Part shown: piece by piece, positions 1-8,277 of the stretch
How positions within the stretch are numbered: the stretch's first letter is position 1
Layout: every line of letters starts with the position of its first letter
The notes under the pieces: model-generated
The model's database searches: none
The model's input: only the letters and a program-made list of their open reading frames with translations
Told to the model about the DNA's origin: nothing
Made by a program: the position numbers and the translations under genes
Assembly: GCF_014656295.1 (NCBI RefSeq)
Contig: NZ_BNCD01000017.1
Location: forward strand, 111,895-175,894
DNA length: 64,000 nt
Direction: 5' to 3'
Source: Streptomyces sulfonofaciens
Lineage (GTDB): Bacteria; Actinomycetota; Actinomycetes; Streptomycetales; Streptomycetaceae

Positions 1-535
1 TGGGGCAGGCACGGACCGGCCGCTCGGTCTCCGAGAACGGCTCCAGCAGGTAGCCGCGCCCCCAGGCCGTGCGGATCGCGAGGTTGACCGGGACGAGCCG
101 TCTCCTGAGCCGCATGATGTGCAGGTCCAGGGAGTTGCGGGTCGGACTGTTCAGGGCGGACCTGGCCAGGCGCTGCCTCAGCTCGTGACGGGGGACCACT
201 GCCTCGAAGCGCTCCACGAACAACTCCATCAGCTCCGTCTGTGTGGTGGATATGGTCACCCACTGGGCGTCGAAGTAGAGCGTGCCCGAGGAGTCCAGGA
301 CCGGGGTCCTGCGGCTGCGCGCGCGGTGTCGCAGGGCGGCGACCCGGGCCTCCAGGTCGGCCCGGGATATCGGCGCCCGTACCCAGTCCTCCCGCGGATC
401 GCTGCACAACGGCGGCTCCGCCCCGCCCTCCACGACGAGCAGGCAGGGAATTCCTTCTCGTTTGCAGTGGTTGCGTAAGTTCGCTTGGGCGGGCCATCGT
501 ACGAACTTCACATCACTATTGGAGCTCTTGTACAC
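1..535 (-). CDS. Winged-helix (OmpR C-terminal type) transcriptional regulator, truncated by the window edge
   Basis: Reading leftwards from a GTG at 535 gives 178 codons without a stop before the window ends, so the C-terminus is missing. A GGGGG ribosome site lies 5 nt upstream of the GTG, and an in-frame stop lies further upstream. Residues about 100-165 form a winged-helix domain with the typical motif LHIMRLRRRL followed by IRTAWGRGYLLEP. The first 60 residues hold no acidic phosphorylation pocket that I can see, so this is probably an orphan or atypical DNA-binding protein rather than a two-component regulator. Residue 20 is a TTA leucine codon (476-478), rare in Streptomyces and read by the developmentally controlled bldA tRNA. 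This suggests a regulator of a late or secondary-metabolite function lying off the left edge. The specific target is unknown. Confidence 0.75.
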   Translation of the reverse strand, partial: MYKSSNSDVKFVRWPAQANLRNHCKREGIPCLLVVEGGAEPPLCSDPREDWVRAPISRADLEARVAALRHRARSRRTPVLDSSGTLYFDAQWVTISTTQTELMELFVERFEAVVPRHELRQRLARSALNSPTRNSLDLHIMRLRRRLVPVNLAIRTAWGRGYLLEPFSETERPVRACP

Positions 536-701
536 GGCGACCCCCAGAGTGAATGGTCCCGGGCGCAGACGGCGCCGACAGGATCAAAGAACACTAGCAA
601 GAGGACCAAAGGCCGGACAAGAAGAATGAATTCACGGTTCGTCCGCCGGCATGCTTTACCGTGGATTAGCTGTTTCCCCGCAGGCCACGCCCTTTCGGAT
701 A

Positions 702-717
702 GTCCTGTCGACAGGAC
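702..717. promoter_or_regulatory. Perfect 16-bp palindrome between two regulator genes
   Basis: The sequence GTCCTGTCGACAGGAC is a perfect loopless palindrome. It lies 116 bp downstream of the HxlR gene and about 170 bp upstream of the GTG of the truncated winged-helix regulator, within a stretch (536-832) that is more AT-rich than its surroundings and holds no gene. It is a candidate operator for the leftward regulator gene. No loop and no T-run argue against a terminator. Confidence 0.4.
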
Positions 718-832
718 GGTTCGCCGGGTAAAGGAACGGCCCGGCGCCTCGCCCCGCCATCCTTCGGTACCGGGCGCACGGCGTTGTGCCGGCCCGCACC
801 GCCGTGCGGCGCGGCGCGCCGGTCCGCACCGC

Positions 833-1414
833 TCACCCGGAGTGCCGCGCCGTGTACCGGGCGCGCACCTCGGGACCGGCCGCAGGGCCCGCGGTGAGGA
901 CATGCGCGCCGGTGTCCACGCGCCGGCCCGTGACCCGGTCGACCAGCACGGGTTCCACCTCCCTGCCGGTCGCGGCGTCCACCAGGACCACGCTGCGCCG
1001 CTCGGGCGGCAGGCGGTCGTTGACCCATGCCGTCAGGGCAAGGAGCACGGGCCTGAGCGCGCGGCCGAGGTCCGTGAGCACATAGGCGTCGTGGCGGGGT
1101 CCGCTCTCGCTCGGAAGGTGGTCCATGAGGCCCGTCCTCACCAGGGTGGACAGCCTGTTGGCCAGCACATTCGGTGCTATTTTCAGATTGTCGCGGAACT
1201 CTTCGAAATGGGTGTTCCCATCAAGTGCGTCATGCAGTAACTCCAGCGTCCACCAGTCGCCGATGAGCCGCATGGCATACGCCAGCGGACCGTCCTCGTT
1301 GCGCGCCCCCACCGCTTTTTCCTCCGAATTCCGCGCCGGTCGCACCACCGGTGCACCTGACGCGTCGATGCCGACGAGTAGAAGGTTGAGCCGCAAATCT
1401 TTTACGTACACCAT
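833..1414 (-). CDS. HxlR family transcriptional regulator
   Basis: This 193-residue protein has a central HxlR-type winged helix (about residues 43-125): the opening helix IGDWWTLELLHDAL, the stretch FRDNLKIAPNVLANRLSTL, and the wing ending in YVLTDLGRAL. HxlR proteins are small DNA-binding regulators, often redox or metabolite responsive. The N-terminal 40 residues are an extension that many family members lack, so translation could begin further in, although the ATG at 1414 gives the longest frame. The extra C-terminal 60 residues are rich in Val, Gly and Arg. Codon 59 is TTA (1238-1240), so expression is probably bldA-dependent, like the neighbour to the left. The N-terminal cysteine common in redox-sensing HxlR proteins is not seen. 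The target is unknown. Confidence 0.85.
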   Translation of the reverse strand: MVYVKDLRLNLLLVGIDASGAPVVRPARNSEEKAVGARNEDGPLAYAMRLIGDWWTLELLHDALDGNTHFEEFRDNLKIAPNVLANRLSTLVRTGLMDHLPSESGPRHDAYVLTDLGRALRPVLLALTAWVNDRLPPERRSVVLVDAATGREVEPVLVDRVTGRRVDTGAHVLTAGPAAGPEVRARYTARHSG

Positions 1415-1724
1415 GGCGAGGACTCACCCGAAAGTGGCCGCTGATGTCGCCGTCCTGTCAGCATCGGCCCGGTTCAGGATCGATGCCGGAGCTGGGGGCG
1501 GGGCCGGGGGAGCCGGGGCTCGGGCCGGGCCGCACAGCGCTGCGGTGCCCGCCCGTCGGGCGGACACCATGACACCCCCGCCCCGGACATCCCCGTGACC
1601 CCAGCCGTCGCCGACCACGCCGCACGGCCCGGCCACCCGGGCGGTCCCACCCCCGGGCCCCGCCGGCCGGTGCCGCGGACCCGGTCGAGCGGCTGCTCTG
1701 CACCGGGGGCTCGGGCCCGGCTGC
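1415..1724. other. Intergenic region upstream of the HxlR gene
   Basis: No gene is supportable here. The part next to 1415 must hold the HxlR promoter. The rest, about 1480-1720, is extremely GC-rich with runs such as GCCGGGGGAGCC and is probably the 3' region of the leftward DUF3040 gene. I see no clear long hairpin. Confidence 0.4.
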
Positions 1725-2045
1725 TCAAGCCCGGTCCCGGCGCTCCGCCCGGTGGTGCATCGCACGCCGGCCGCCCAGGAGGGCGAACGTCCACGTCGCG
1801 GCGAAGGCCCAGATCACTCCGGGGTTGGATGTGCTGATGCCGACCACCAGCAGGATCAGCGAGGCCAGCGCCGCCATGGCCATGAAGAACCCGCGGGCCG
1901 CTCCCGACGCCGCCCACGCGCTGTGCACCCGGAAGCTGATGCGCACGGCACGCAACCGTCGGTTCAGACGGTGGTCACGGTCGAGGGCCGCCTCCATCTC
2001 GTCAAGGATCCGCTGCTCGCGCTCGGGGAGCCGGCCTGTCGCCAT
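1725..2045 (-). CDS. DUF3040 domain small membrane protein
   Basis: This 106-residue protein matches the actinobacterial DUF3040 family: the N-terminal motif LPEREQRILDEMEAAL, then a basic stretch, then two hydrophobic segments (about residues 52-72 and 75-92) that would form a membrane hairpin. The function of the family is unknown. The ATG at 2045 was chosen because GGGAGGT lies 8 nt upstream and the DUF3040 motif starts directly after it. A longer frame reaching 2306 reads through a 14-bp tandem repeat and is not credible. The gene diverges from the beta-propeller gene at 2400. Confidence 0.85.
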   Translation of the reverse strand: MATGRLPEREQRILDEMEAALDRDHRLNRRLRAVRISFRVHSAWAASGAARGFFMAMAALASLILLVVGISTSNPGVIWAFAATWTFALLGGRRAMHHRAERRDRA

Positions 2046-2170
2046 GATCTCTACCTCCCACCGCTCGTCTCGGCTTCGCCACGAGTGCCCCGGCACTCGC
2101 GGAACTAACGGCGCACCGGACCGGCGCGCGGGCCCGCCCGCACCCCGGCGTCCCCCGACCGGACACACAC

Positions 2171-2254
2171 CGAGCGGTGCACGCCGAGCGGTGCACGCCG
2201 AGCGGTGCACGCCGAGCGGTGCACGCCGAGCGGTGCACGCCGAGCGGTGCACGC
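2171..2254. repeat. Six exact tandem copies of a 14-bp unit
   Basis: The unit CGAGCGGTGCACGC occurs six times without interruption. Each copy contains the palindrome GTGCAC, so the array presents six evenly spaced symmetric sites. It sits in the gap between the divergent DUF3040 (start 2045) and beta-propeller (start 2400) genes. It could be a multimeric protein-binding array or a slippage-prone simple repeat. The copies are contiguous, so this is not a CRISPR. Confidence 0.95.
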
Positions 2255-2399
2255 CGCGGCCGCCGGCGCACGTGTGAACCGGACCCAAGGGTTCTTCCCG
2301 TACCACCCACCCCGGTCTGACATGCTTCCCGGCAGGCCGATACGGTCCGGGTGGTCACGGGGTCCGGTCGAGCAGATCGTTGGGGCGGCACAGGTGCGA

Positions 2400-3830
2400 A
2401 TGACGTTTGACTGGCGCCGGCGGCGCCCGGTGGTGTTGCGTTCGAGGCGTGAGCGGATCGTCCGCGGCACCCTGCTCACCGGTGTGGTGGTGCTGGCACT
2501 CCTCGCGGTCCTGTCCATGGTCGGCACCAGCGCACCGAAGGACACGGCCGGCCGCACCGCCGCCACCGGCCCGCGGCACCCGCGCCTGCTGGTGCCGGCC
2601 GGTTACGACACCAGCAGGGGCTGGGACGTGTCCGGTGTCTCCGACGAGTACGTGGTGGCCGAGAACACCGGGAGCGTCGCCGTGCTGGAGGAGGCCGGCC
2701 AGGGCCGCTTCCAGGTGCGCGCGCTCGACGTCACCAGCGGGCGCACGCGCTGGACCGGGGATCCGGTGCGGCCGCTGTCCAGGTCCTGGGCCCGGCCCCG
2801 GCTGCTCACCGTCTCAGAGGGCAGCCGGGAGTACTTCGTCACCTGGTCCTACGGCGACATCGGCCAGTCGGTCCTGGGCGGCCCCAGGACCGTCGTCTCC
2901 CTCGACATCTACGACGCGGCCTACGGCACCCGGCAGCACGTCTACGTGCCCTGGCCGGAGGCCCCCGACGTGACGGCGGGCGGCCCCGGGATCCTCATCG
3001 GGCGCGGCAGCGACCACGCCGCCGTCGTCGACCCCGCCGACGGCAAGGTGTCGACCACCGCCGCGAAGGACCTCAAGTACCCGCGCGGCTGCGGCTCGTG
3101 CCACCGCGACACCGACATCCGCGGCCTCACCTCCCACGGGCTGATCGTGCGGGGCGCCAAGGAGTTCTGGGTGCGCGGCGGCTGGTACGGCCGCAGGACC
3201 GCTCCCAAGGGCACCGACCCGGCCTCCGGCGTGCCCGCCTCCGTCAGCACCGACCGGGTGCTCGTGAAATGGCGCAGGAAGCCCGGCGGCAAGAAGGCCG
3301 GCGACTTCGAGACGTGGGCCGTGCACGATGCCGCCACCGGCAAGGTCCTCGCCTCTGCCGACTGCCACCGCCCGGCCGTCGACCCCGGTAGGTACCCGGA
3401 GATGGTGTTCTCCTTCTCGGGCCGTTACGTGGTGGCCGGGGCGCTCGTCTTCGACCTCGCCGACCACAAGGGCTACTGCTTCGACAAGGAGTCGGACGGC
3501 ACCACGCAGGGCGCCGTACCGGGGGAGCCGAGCCCGGACGTCCAGCCGGACGACCCCGCCGCCGACAAGGCCCCCCGCCCGCTGACCCTGATCGCCGTCA
3601 CCGACCAGGGCACGGCCTACGGCACCACCGGCATGCACACCGCGGCCGACGCCCGCTCGGGGCTCGGCAAACCGCTGCGGGTCTCCCTGAGCACCGCCGT
3701 CCCTGAACTCCTCGTCCCCACCGTGCACCTGCCCGCCGCGGACCTCGGCGGGTACGGCCTGTTCCCCTACACCGACAGCAAGGGCGTCCAGCACCTGATC
3801 GGCTATCCGCGCAGGGGAACGGCCGACTGA
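2400..3830 (+). CDS. Membrane-anchored PQQ-like beta-propeller protein with a CXXCH motif
   Basis: The 476-residue product starts with a basic cytoplasmic stretch and one hydrophobic segment (about residues 22-42), then a long extracytoplasmic region. That region has repeated short beta motifs (for example VVSLDIYDAAYGTRQHVYV, then VVDPADGKV and AVHDAATGKVL) of the kind found in PQQ-like or WD-type propellers. Residues 231-235 read CGSCH, a perfect c-type haem attachment motif, which is unusual in Streptomyces. No distal methionine or second haem motif is obvious, so haem binding is only a possibility. The ATG at 2400 directly precedes the basic residues and membrane segment. Longer frames enter the tandem repeat. 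It is followed 115 bp later by a STAND protein on the same strand. I do not recognise a named family. Confidence 0.75.
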   Translation: MTFDWRRRRPVVLRSRRERIVRGTLLTGVVVLALLAVLSMVGTSAPKDTAGRTAATGPRHPRLLVPAGYDTSRGWDVSGVSDEYVVAENTGSVAVLEEAGQGRFQVRALDVTSGRTRWTGDPVRPLSRSWARPRLLTVSEGSREYFVTWSYGDIGQSVLGGPRTVVSLDIYDAAYGTRQHVYVPWPEAPDVTAGGPGILIGRGSDHAAVVDPADGKVSTTAAKDLKYPRGCGSCHRDTDIRGLTSHGLIVRGAKEFWVRGGWYGRRTAPKGTDPASGVPASVSTDRVLVKWRRKPGGKKAGDFETWAVHDAATGKVLASADCHRPAVDPGRYPEMVFSFSGRYVVAGALVFDLADHKGYCFDKESDGTTQGAVPGEPSPDVQPDDPAADKAPRPLTLIAVTDQGTAYGTTGMHTAADARSGLGKPLRVSLSTAVPELLVPTVHLPAADLGGYGLFPYTDSKGVQHLIGYPRRGTAD

Positions 3831-3945
3831 CCGGCCGGACAGGGGAGTTGGCCGGCACGCACCGCGACGCATTCGCTACGGTTGATCACCTGACGCGAGT
3901 GAGGGCGCGGACGGCGTCCGAGGGCCTCACAGGGGGAGGTGCGCG

Positions 3946-6117
3946 ATGGTCGATCCGGTATCGATGGCGGCGCTCACGGCCATGGTCGGCGCGGTCGGCT
4001 CCGGCATGGCCAACGAAGCGGGCAAGCGCGCCTACGAACTGCTCGGCGGCCTCGCCGCCCGGATCGCGGGCCGCGAGGTACGCGCCCCCTGCGCGCCGGC
4101 CGACTGGGACGCACTCGCCCGGCTGCTGCACGAGGGGGCCGAGCGCGACCCGCGCCACGCCCGCAGCCTCGCCGGCATGCAGGCCCTGGTGGGCAGGGCA
4201 CTGGAAAGGCCCCAGGCCCTCTCCTGCGCACCGCCCTTCCCCTCCGGCGTGCGCTCCTTCACGGACCGCCAGGAGGCCCTGCGGCAACTGAGCCGCGAGG
4301 CATTCCGCCCGGCCGACGGACGTCCGCGCAGGGTGCTCGTCCACGGCCCGGAGGGCATCGGCACCAGCGCCCTGGCCGTCCAGTGGTGCCGCGCGCAGAG
4401 CGAGCAGTACCCGCACGGGCGCCTCCATGTGGACCTGCGCGGCGACGGTCCCGGTGAGGGGCGCGACGCCGCGACCGCGCTGCGGCTCCTGCTGGGCGGC
4501 CTCGGCCTGCCGCCCGAGGACATCCCGCCCGCCCTCGAAGAACGCGCCGGCCTCTTCCGGCGGCTCACCGAGGACCGGCGCCTGTGCCTCGTCCTCGACC
4601 ACGCCCAGTCCGCCGCCCAGGTCGCACCGCTCCTCAGCGGCGCCGCCGGCGTCTTCACGATCGTCACCGCGCACCGCCTGCTGCCCGGCGTCGACGCCGT
4701 GCCCGTCCCGGTCGGACCGCTCACCTCCCGCGACGCGACCCGGTTGCTGACGCAGGTGGCGGGGAAGGAGGCGGTGGCGGCGGCGCGGGCCGTGCTGCCG
4801 TCGGTCCTTCGCCGGTGCGCGGGCCGGCCGTACGCCCTCCTCGCCGCGGTGCCGGACCTGGCCGCACCCCCTCCGCCCGGCGAGACGGTCGGCCACCGTG
4901 CCCGGCGGGGCGGCGCCGCGCCGGAGGCGGACCCGGTCCACGCCGTCGCCGTACGCGCGTACGAACGGCTCGGCGAGGACGACGCCCGCTGCTACCGGCT
5001 GTGGGCCCTGCGGCCCTGGCCCGCACTGACACCGGCCGCCGCAGCGGCCATCGCCGAGGTCCCGGAAACCGCCGCCGCCGACCTGCTCGACCGGCTGGCG
5101 GAGCGGCGCCTGCTGGAGCGTGCGGGCTCCGGCTACCGCTACCGGGACGGCATCCGCCGCCACGCCGAGGCGCAGGCGGCCCGCCAGGACGGCCTGGCCG
5201 CCTGCGCCCGTACGGTGCACCGCGCGGTGGCGTACTACCTGGATTTCGCCGTGCACGCGGACCTGGCCGCACTGCCCGAGCGCTGGCACCTCGGCCCCCG
5301 CTACCGGCAGGCGACCGCCGACCGCTACCCGAGCCGGGGCGCCGCGCTCGCCGCCCTCAAGGCCGAACTCGCCAACCTCGTCCAGGCGGTGCGCGCGGCC
5401 GAGGAGTTCCAGGACTGGGCCTCGGTGAGCCAGCTCACCGAGGCCCTGTGGGCGGTGCAGTTGAAGGCGGGCCGGCACGACGAACTGCTGCCGGCACTGC
5501 GGATCGCGGCCCGGGCCGCCCACGAGCGCTTCCCCGGCACGCGCATGGCCGGCCGGATGCACACCCAACTGGCCTTCGCCCTCCTGGAGTTGCGGCAGTT
5601 CGAGGAGGCGGAGGCGCAGTTGCGCCGCGCCGCGGACGCGGTGCGGGGGGCCGGCCACACCCAGGGGGTGGCCACCGCCGTCGAGTCACTCGGCCTGCTC
5701 AGGCTCGCGCAGTGGCGCTGGCAGGACGCGCTGGACTGCTTCACCGAGGCTGCCGCCGTGCTCGACGGCATCGCGCCCGGTGGTGAGGGCTTCGACGACC
5801 TGCCCCGGGCGCGCGCCCTGCTGCACCGCCACCGGGGCCGGGCGCTGCGGGGGCTGGACCGGCTGCCGGAGGCCCTGGAGGAGTCGGCCACGGCGCTGGC
5901 CCACTTCCGGGCGAGCGGCGAGCGGTACAACGCGGCCCGCACCCTGACGGACCTCGCCGAGACCCGTCTGAGGGCCGCGGACCCGGACGGCGCACTGCCT
6001 CTGATCGATGAGGCGCTGGCGGCACTGGAGAGCGAGCAGGCCGACCACCACGTCAGCCACCTGCGGGCCCTGCGCGCCCAGTGCGCCGACGACGGCGGTG
6101 TCACCCGAGCGGGGTGA
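3946..6117 (+). CDS. STAND/NB-ARC-like NTPase with TPR repeats and degenerate P-loop
   Basis: This 723-residue protein has the layout of actinobacterial STAND signalling proteins. Residues 1-40 form a Gly/Ala-rich helix (AMVGAVGSGMANEAGKRAY). Residues 105-330 form the nucleotide-binding module. Residues 400-720 are helical repeats of TPR type (for example AFALLELRQFEEAEAQLRRA). The P-loop reads GPEGIGTS (134-141), with Thr where the Walker lysine is normally found. The Walker B stretch is LCLVLDHA with Asp218. The missing lysine predicts weak or absent ATP hydrolysis. The ATG at 3946 follows GGGGGAGGTG. The 3' end overlaps the convergent transferase gene by 17 bp. Relatives act as transcription activators or effector switches. 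No DNA-binding domain is visible here. Confidence 0.75.
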   Translation: MVDPVSMAALTAMVGAVGSGMANEAGKRAYELLGGLAARIAGREVRAPCAPADWDALARLLHEGAERDPRHARSLAGMQALVGRALERPQALSCAPPFPSGVRSFTDRQEALRQLSREAFRPADGRPRRVLVHGPEGIGTSALAVQWCRAQSEQYPHGRLHVDLRGDGPGEGRDAATALRLLLGGLGLPPEDIPPALEERAGLFRRLTEDRRLCLVLDHAQSAAQVAPLLSGAAGVFTIVTAHRLLPGVDAVPVPVGPLTSRDATRLLTQVAGKEAVAAARAVLPSVLRRCAGRPYALLAAVPDLAAPPPPGETVGHRARRGGAAPEADPVHAVAVRAYERLGEDDARCYRLWALRPWPALTPAAAAAIAEVPETAAADLLDRLAERRLLERAGSGYRYRDGIRRHAEAQAARQDGLAACARTVHRAVAYYLDFAVHADLAALPERWHLGPRYRQATADRYPSRGAALAALKAELANLVQAVRAAEEFQDWASVSQLTEALWAVQLKAGRHDELLPALRIAARAAHERFPGTRMAGRMHTQLAFALLELRQFEEAEAQLRRAADAVRGAGHTQGVATAVESLGLLRLAQWRWQDALDCFTEAAAVLDGIAPGGEGFDDLPRARALLHRHRGRALRGLDRLPEALEESATALAHFRASGERYNAARTLTDLAETRLRAADPDGALPLIDEALAALESEQADHHVSHLRALRAQCADDGGVTRAG

Positions 6118-7831
6118 CGGCCACCCGGTGCGTGCCGTGCCCGGTGTGCACGGCCATCCCCTCGCCGGACAGCTCCTCCAGGGACCTGCCGTCCGCGAGC
6201 CAGGCGTGCAGGGCGGAGGCGTAGACGGCGGGGTCGGCGCCGCGCGGGCCTGCGGTGAGGCGGACCAGCCTGCCCCGGCGGGTGCGCAGCGTGCAACTGT
6301 CCGGGGAGGTGACGTATGCGGCGAGGGCGCAGTAGCGGAAGCGTTCCAGGGCCTGGGCCGACCACTCCTCGGGCGGGCCGAGGCGGGGGTCGTCGGCCGC
6401 CGCGTACTGGAGGATGACATCGGCCTGGTCGGCCAGGGAGGCGTCCAGGGTGTCCTCGTGCACGGCCGTGTGCGCCCCGCCCTCCCCGGCGGGTTCGTAG
6501 GGCCCGGTGGCAAAGCGCGTCACCGCGATGCCGCCGGTGGCCGGCAGTCCGGTGAGGACGCGCAGGGGAGCGGTGCGGACGACGGGCTGGTACGGCGGCA
6601 GCGGCAGCGGGTCGAGCAGGGCGGGGGCGCCGGGCTCGGCACGGCCCATGAGGCGGTAGAAGGTGCGGCGCAGCAGCGCCGCCGAGCGGCCGGGCGCGGA
6701 GCTGGTGAGCCGTGCGGGGCCGGGCAGCGGACGGTGGTTCGCCAGCAGCGCTTCGAGCTGCGGCCGCAGTGGAGCGTACGGGTCGAGGCGCGGTGCCTGC
6801 CGTACGAACGCCGCCACGGGGGAGTCGGCGCCGAGGACCGTGAGCGGGCCCGCGCCGAGCAGGACGGGGGTGCCGAGCGCCGCGGCGTAGTAGCTGACGG
6901 ATCCGAAGTCGCCGAGCACCGCGTCCGCGGCGATGAGTGCTTGGCGCCAGCCGCTCAGCGGGTCGATCAGGGTGAGGCCGGCCCGCTGGGCGCGGTCGAG
7001 CCAGGTGCGGATCTGGCCCGGGCCGTGGCCGTGCCAGATGTTGGGGTGCAGAACGGCGGCGAGGCGGTATTCGTCGGCGGGGAGTTCGGCGGTGAGCCGG
7101 GGGAGCAGCAGGGGCAGGATGTCGTCCGGGCCGCCGTCACCGAAGAGGGACTCCGGGTTCCAGGTGGAGTTGAGCAGCAGGAGCCGCTGGCCGCGGGTGA
7201 CGCCCAGTGCCCTGCGGAAGCGCTCGCGGCGGGGCCTGGCGGCCAGGATGCGGTCGTAGCAAGGGTCTCCGGCGAGTACGGCGGTCGGGGCGGCCTCGGG
7301 GCAGGAGGCACGGAGCCTGGCCAGTTGCTCGGGGTGCGAGAGCACCAGCGCGTCCGCGATCGGCCTGCCCTCCGCGAGCACCCACTCGGGCGCCAGCCCG
7401 AACACGTCCGGCTGTCCGGGTGTCCGGGCGTCCGGGCGTCCGACTGTCCGGCGGGGCAGCCTCTTGTTGTAGCCAACCCCATGCGACAGTACGAGTAGTT
7501 TGCCGGGAATATCATGCAGTGCTCCACCAAAACTGGCGGAGATCGTCAGATCCGCCCCGAGGTGCAGCGCCTGGTCCCAGGGCAGCACCGGCACGCCCAC
7601 CTCCGCCAGCAGCTCCGCCACCCCGCTCTGGAAGGGCGAGGACCCGGTGCACGTGGCCAGCAACTGCACCCCGAGGTCGTCCCGGAAGAGCGGCAGGACG
7701 TCGAGGAGCCTGGTGGCCGAGGTGACGTTGTGCACGACGAGCAGGACCGTGCGGCAGCGGCCGCGGGTGGTCCAGCGCCCGGCGTCCTCACCGACCGGCA
7801 CCCGTATCCACCTGGACACCGCCTCCGCCAC
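6101..7831 (-). CDS. CDP-glycerol glycerophosphotransferase-like (TagF-type) protein
   Basis: The 576-residue product has two Rossmann-like halves resembling the GT-B fold of teichoic-acid glycerophosphotransferases. The N-terminal half begins TVLLVVHNVTSATRLLDVL. The C-terminal half contains VLHPNIWHGHG, then the acceptor/donor signature AADAVLGDFGSVSYYAAALG, close to the D-x-S-S segment of TagF-like enzymes. Members of this group in Streptomyces are sometimes mislabelled as translation factors. A role in polymer phosphate transfer at the membrane is inference. The GTG at 7831 is used, preceded by a G-rich stretch. Bases 7411-7452 are a degenerate 9-bp tandem repeat that encodes a Pro/Gly/Arg-rich loop. 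The end overlaps the STAND gene, so the two are convergent. Confidence 0.6.
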   Translation of the reverse strand: MAEAVSRWIRVPVGEDAGRWTTRGRCRTVLLVVHNVTSATRLLDVLPLFRDDLGVQLLATCTGSSPFQSGVAELLAEVGVPVLPWDQALHLGADLTISASFGGALHDIPGKLLVLSHGVGYNKRLPRRTVGRPDARTPGQPDVFGLAPEWVLAEGRPIADALVLSHPEQLARLRASCPEAAPTAVLAGDPCYDRILAARPRRERFRRALGVTRGQRLLLLNSTWNPESLFGDGGPDDILPLLLPRLTAELPADEYRLAAVLHPNIWHGHGPGQIRTWLDRAQRAGLTLIDPLSGWRQALIAADAVLGDFGSVSYYAAALGTPVLLGAGPLTVLGADSPVAAFVRQAPRLDPYAPLRPQLEALLANHRPLPGPARLTSSAPGRSAALLRRTFYRLMGRAEPGAPALLDPLPLPPYQPVVRTAPLRVLTGLPATGGIAVTRFATGPYEPAGEGGAHTAVHEDTLDASLADQADVILQYAAADDPRLGPPEEWSAQALERFRYCALAAYVTSPDSCTLRTRRGRLVRLTAGPRGADPAVYASALHAWLADGRSLEELSGEGMAVHTGHGTHRVAVTPLG

Positions 7832-7958
7832 CGCGCCCCCTGGTCACTCGTCCGCCCGTGTCGGTCCGGCAACGATAACCAAGGCTGCGGGTGCCGCTGC
7901 GGAGTGCCCCGGACGCGGCAGCAGGAGCGTGCCGGGGGCGCTCAGGTGCGTACGGCGG

Positions 7959-8114
7959 TCAGGTGCGCGAGGCGGCCATGCCCAGGGTGACCAGGCCGAG
8001 GACGACCCAGCCGAACCACAACCAGCCGTTGCTTCCCATGGCCGCCGTGTAGGCGGTCACCACGACCAGGCCGCCGACCGTGACGACCCCCATCGCCTTC
8101 GTGGAACCGGGCAT
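7959..8114 (-). CDS. Small integral membrane protein (51 aa)
   Basis: This short gene has an excellent GAGGAGGG site 7 nt before an ATG. The product has two hydrophobic segments (about residues 9-24 and 31-47) separated by a short polar turn (GSNGW), and ends in a basic tail. It lies downstream of the CtaG-like gene on the same strand after a gap of 163 bp, so it may be cotranscribed and linked to respiratory-chain assembly, but that is inferred from position only. I do not recognise a named family. Confidence 0.7.
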   Translation of the reverse strand: MPGSTKAMGVVTVGGLVVVTAYTAAMGSNGWLWFGWVVLGLVTLGMAASRT

Positions 8115-8277
8115 CGCGACACCCTCCTCACACCGGACGGGCCGGGCCCCGGCCCGGACCGCGCTCCAACGCGACCTGCGGACCCATCATCCTCCTGGCG
8201 CACGGTCCGCCACCAGCAGCCCGTCGGACACCGCACGGGGCGCCCGGCCGCGGCCCGCCCGGGAACCCGGAAGGCCC

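Noticed and set aside
2171..2254. CRISPR-like repetition
   Set aside because: The units are contiguous with no spacers, and no cas genes are present.
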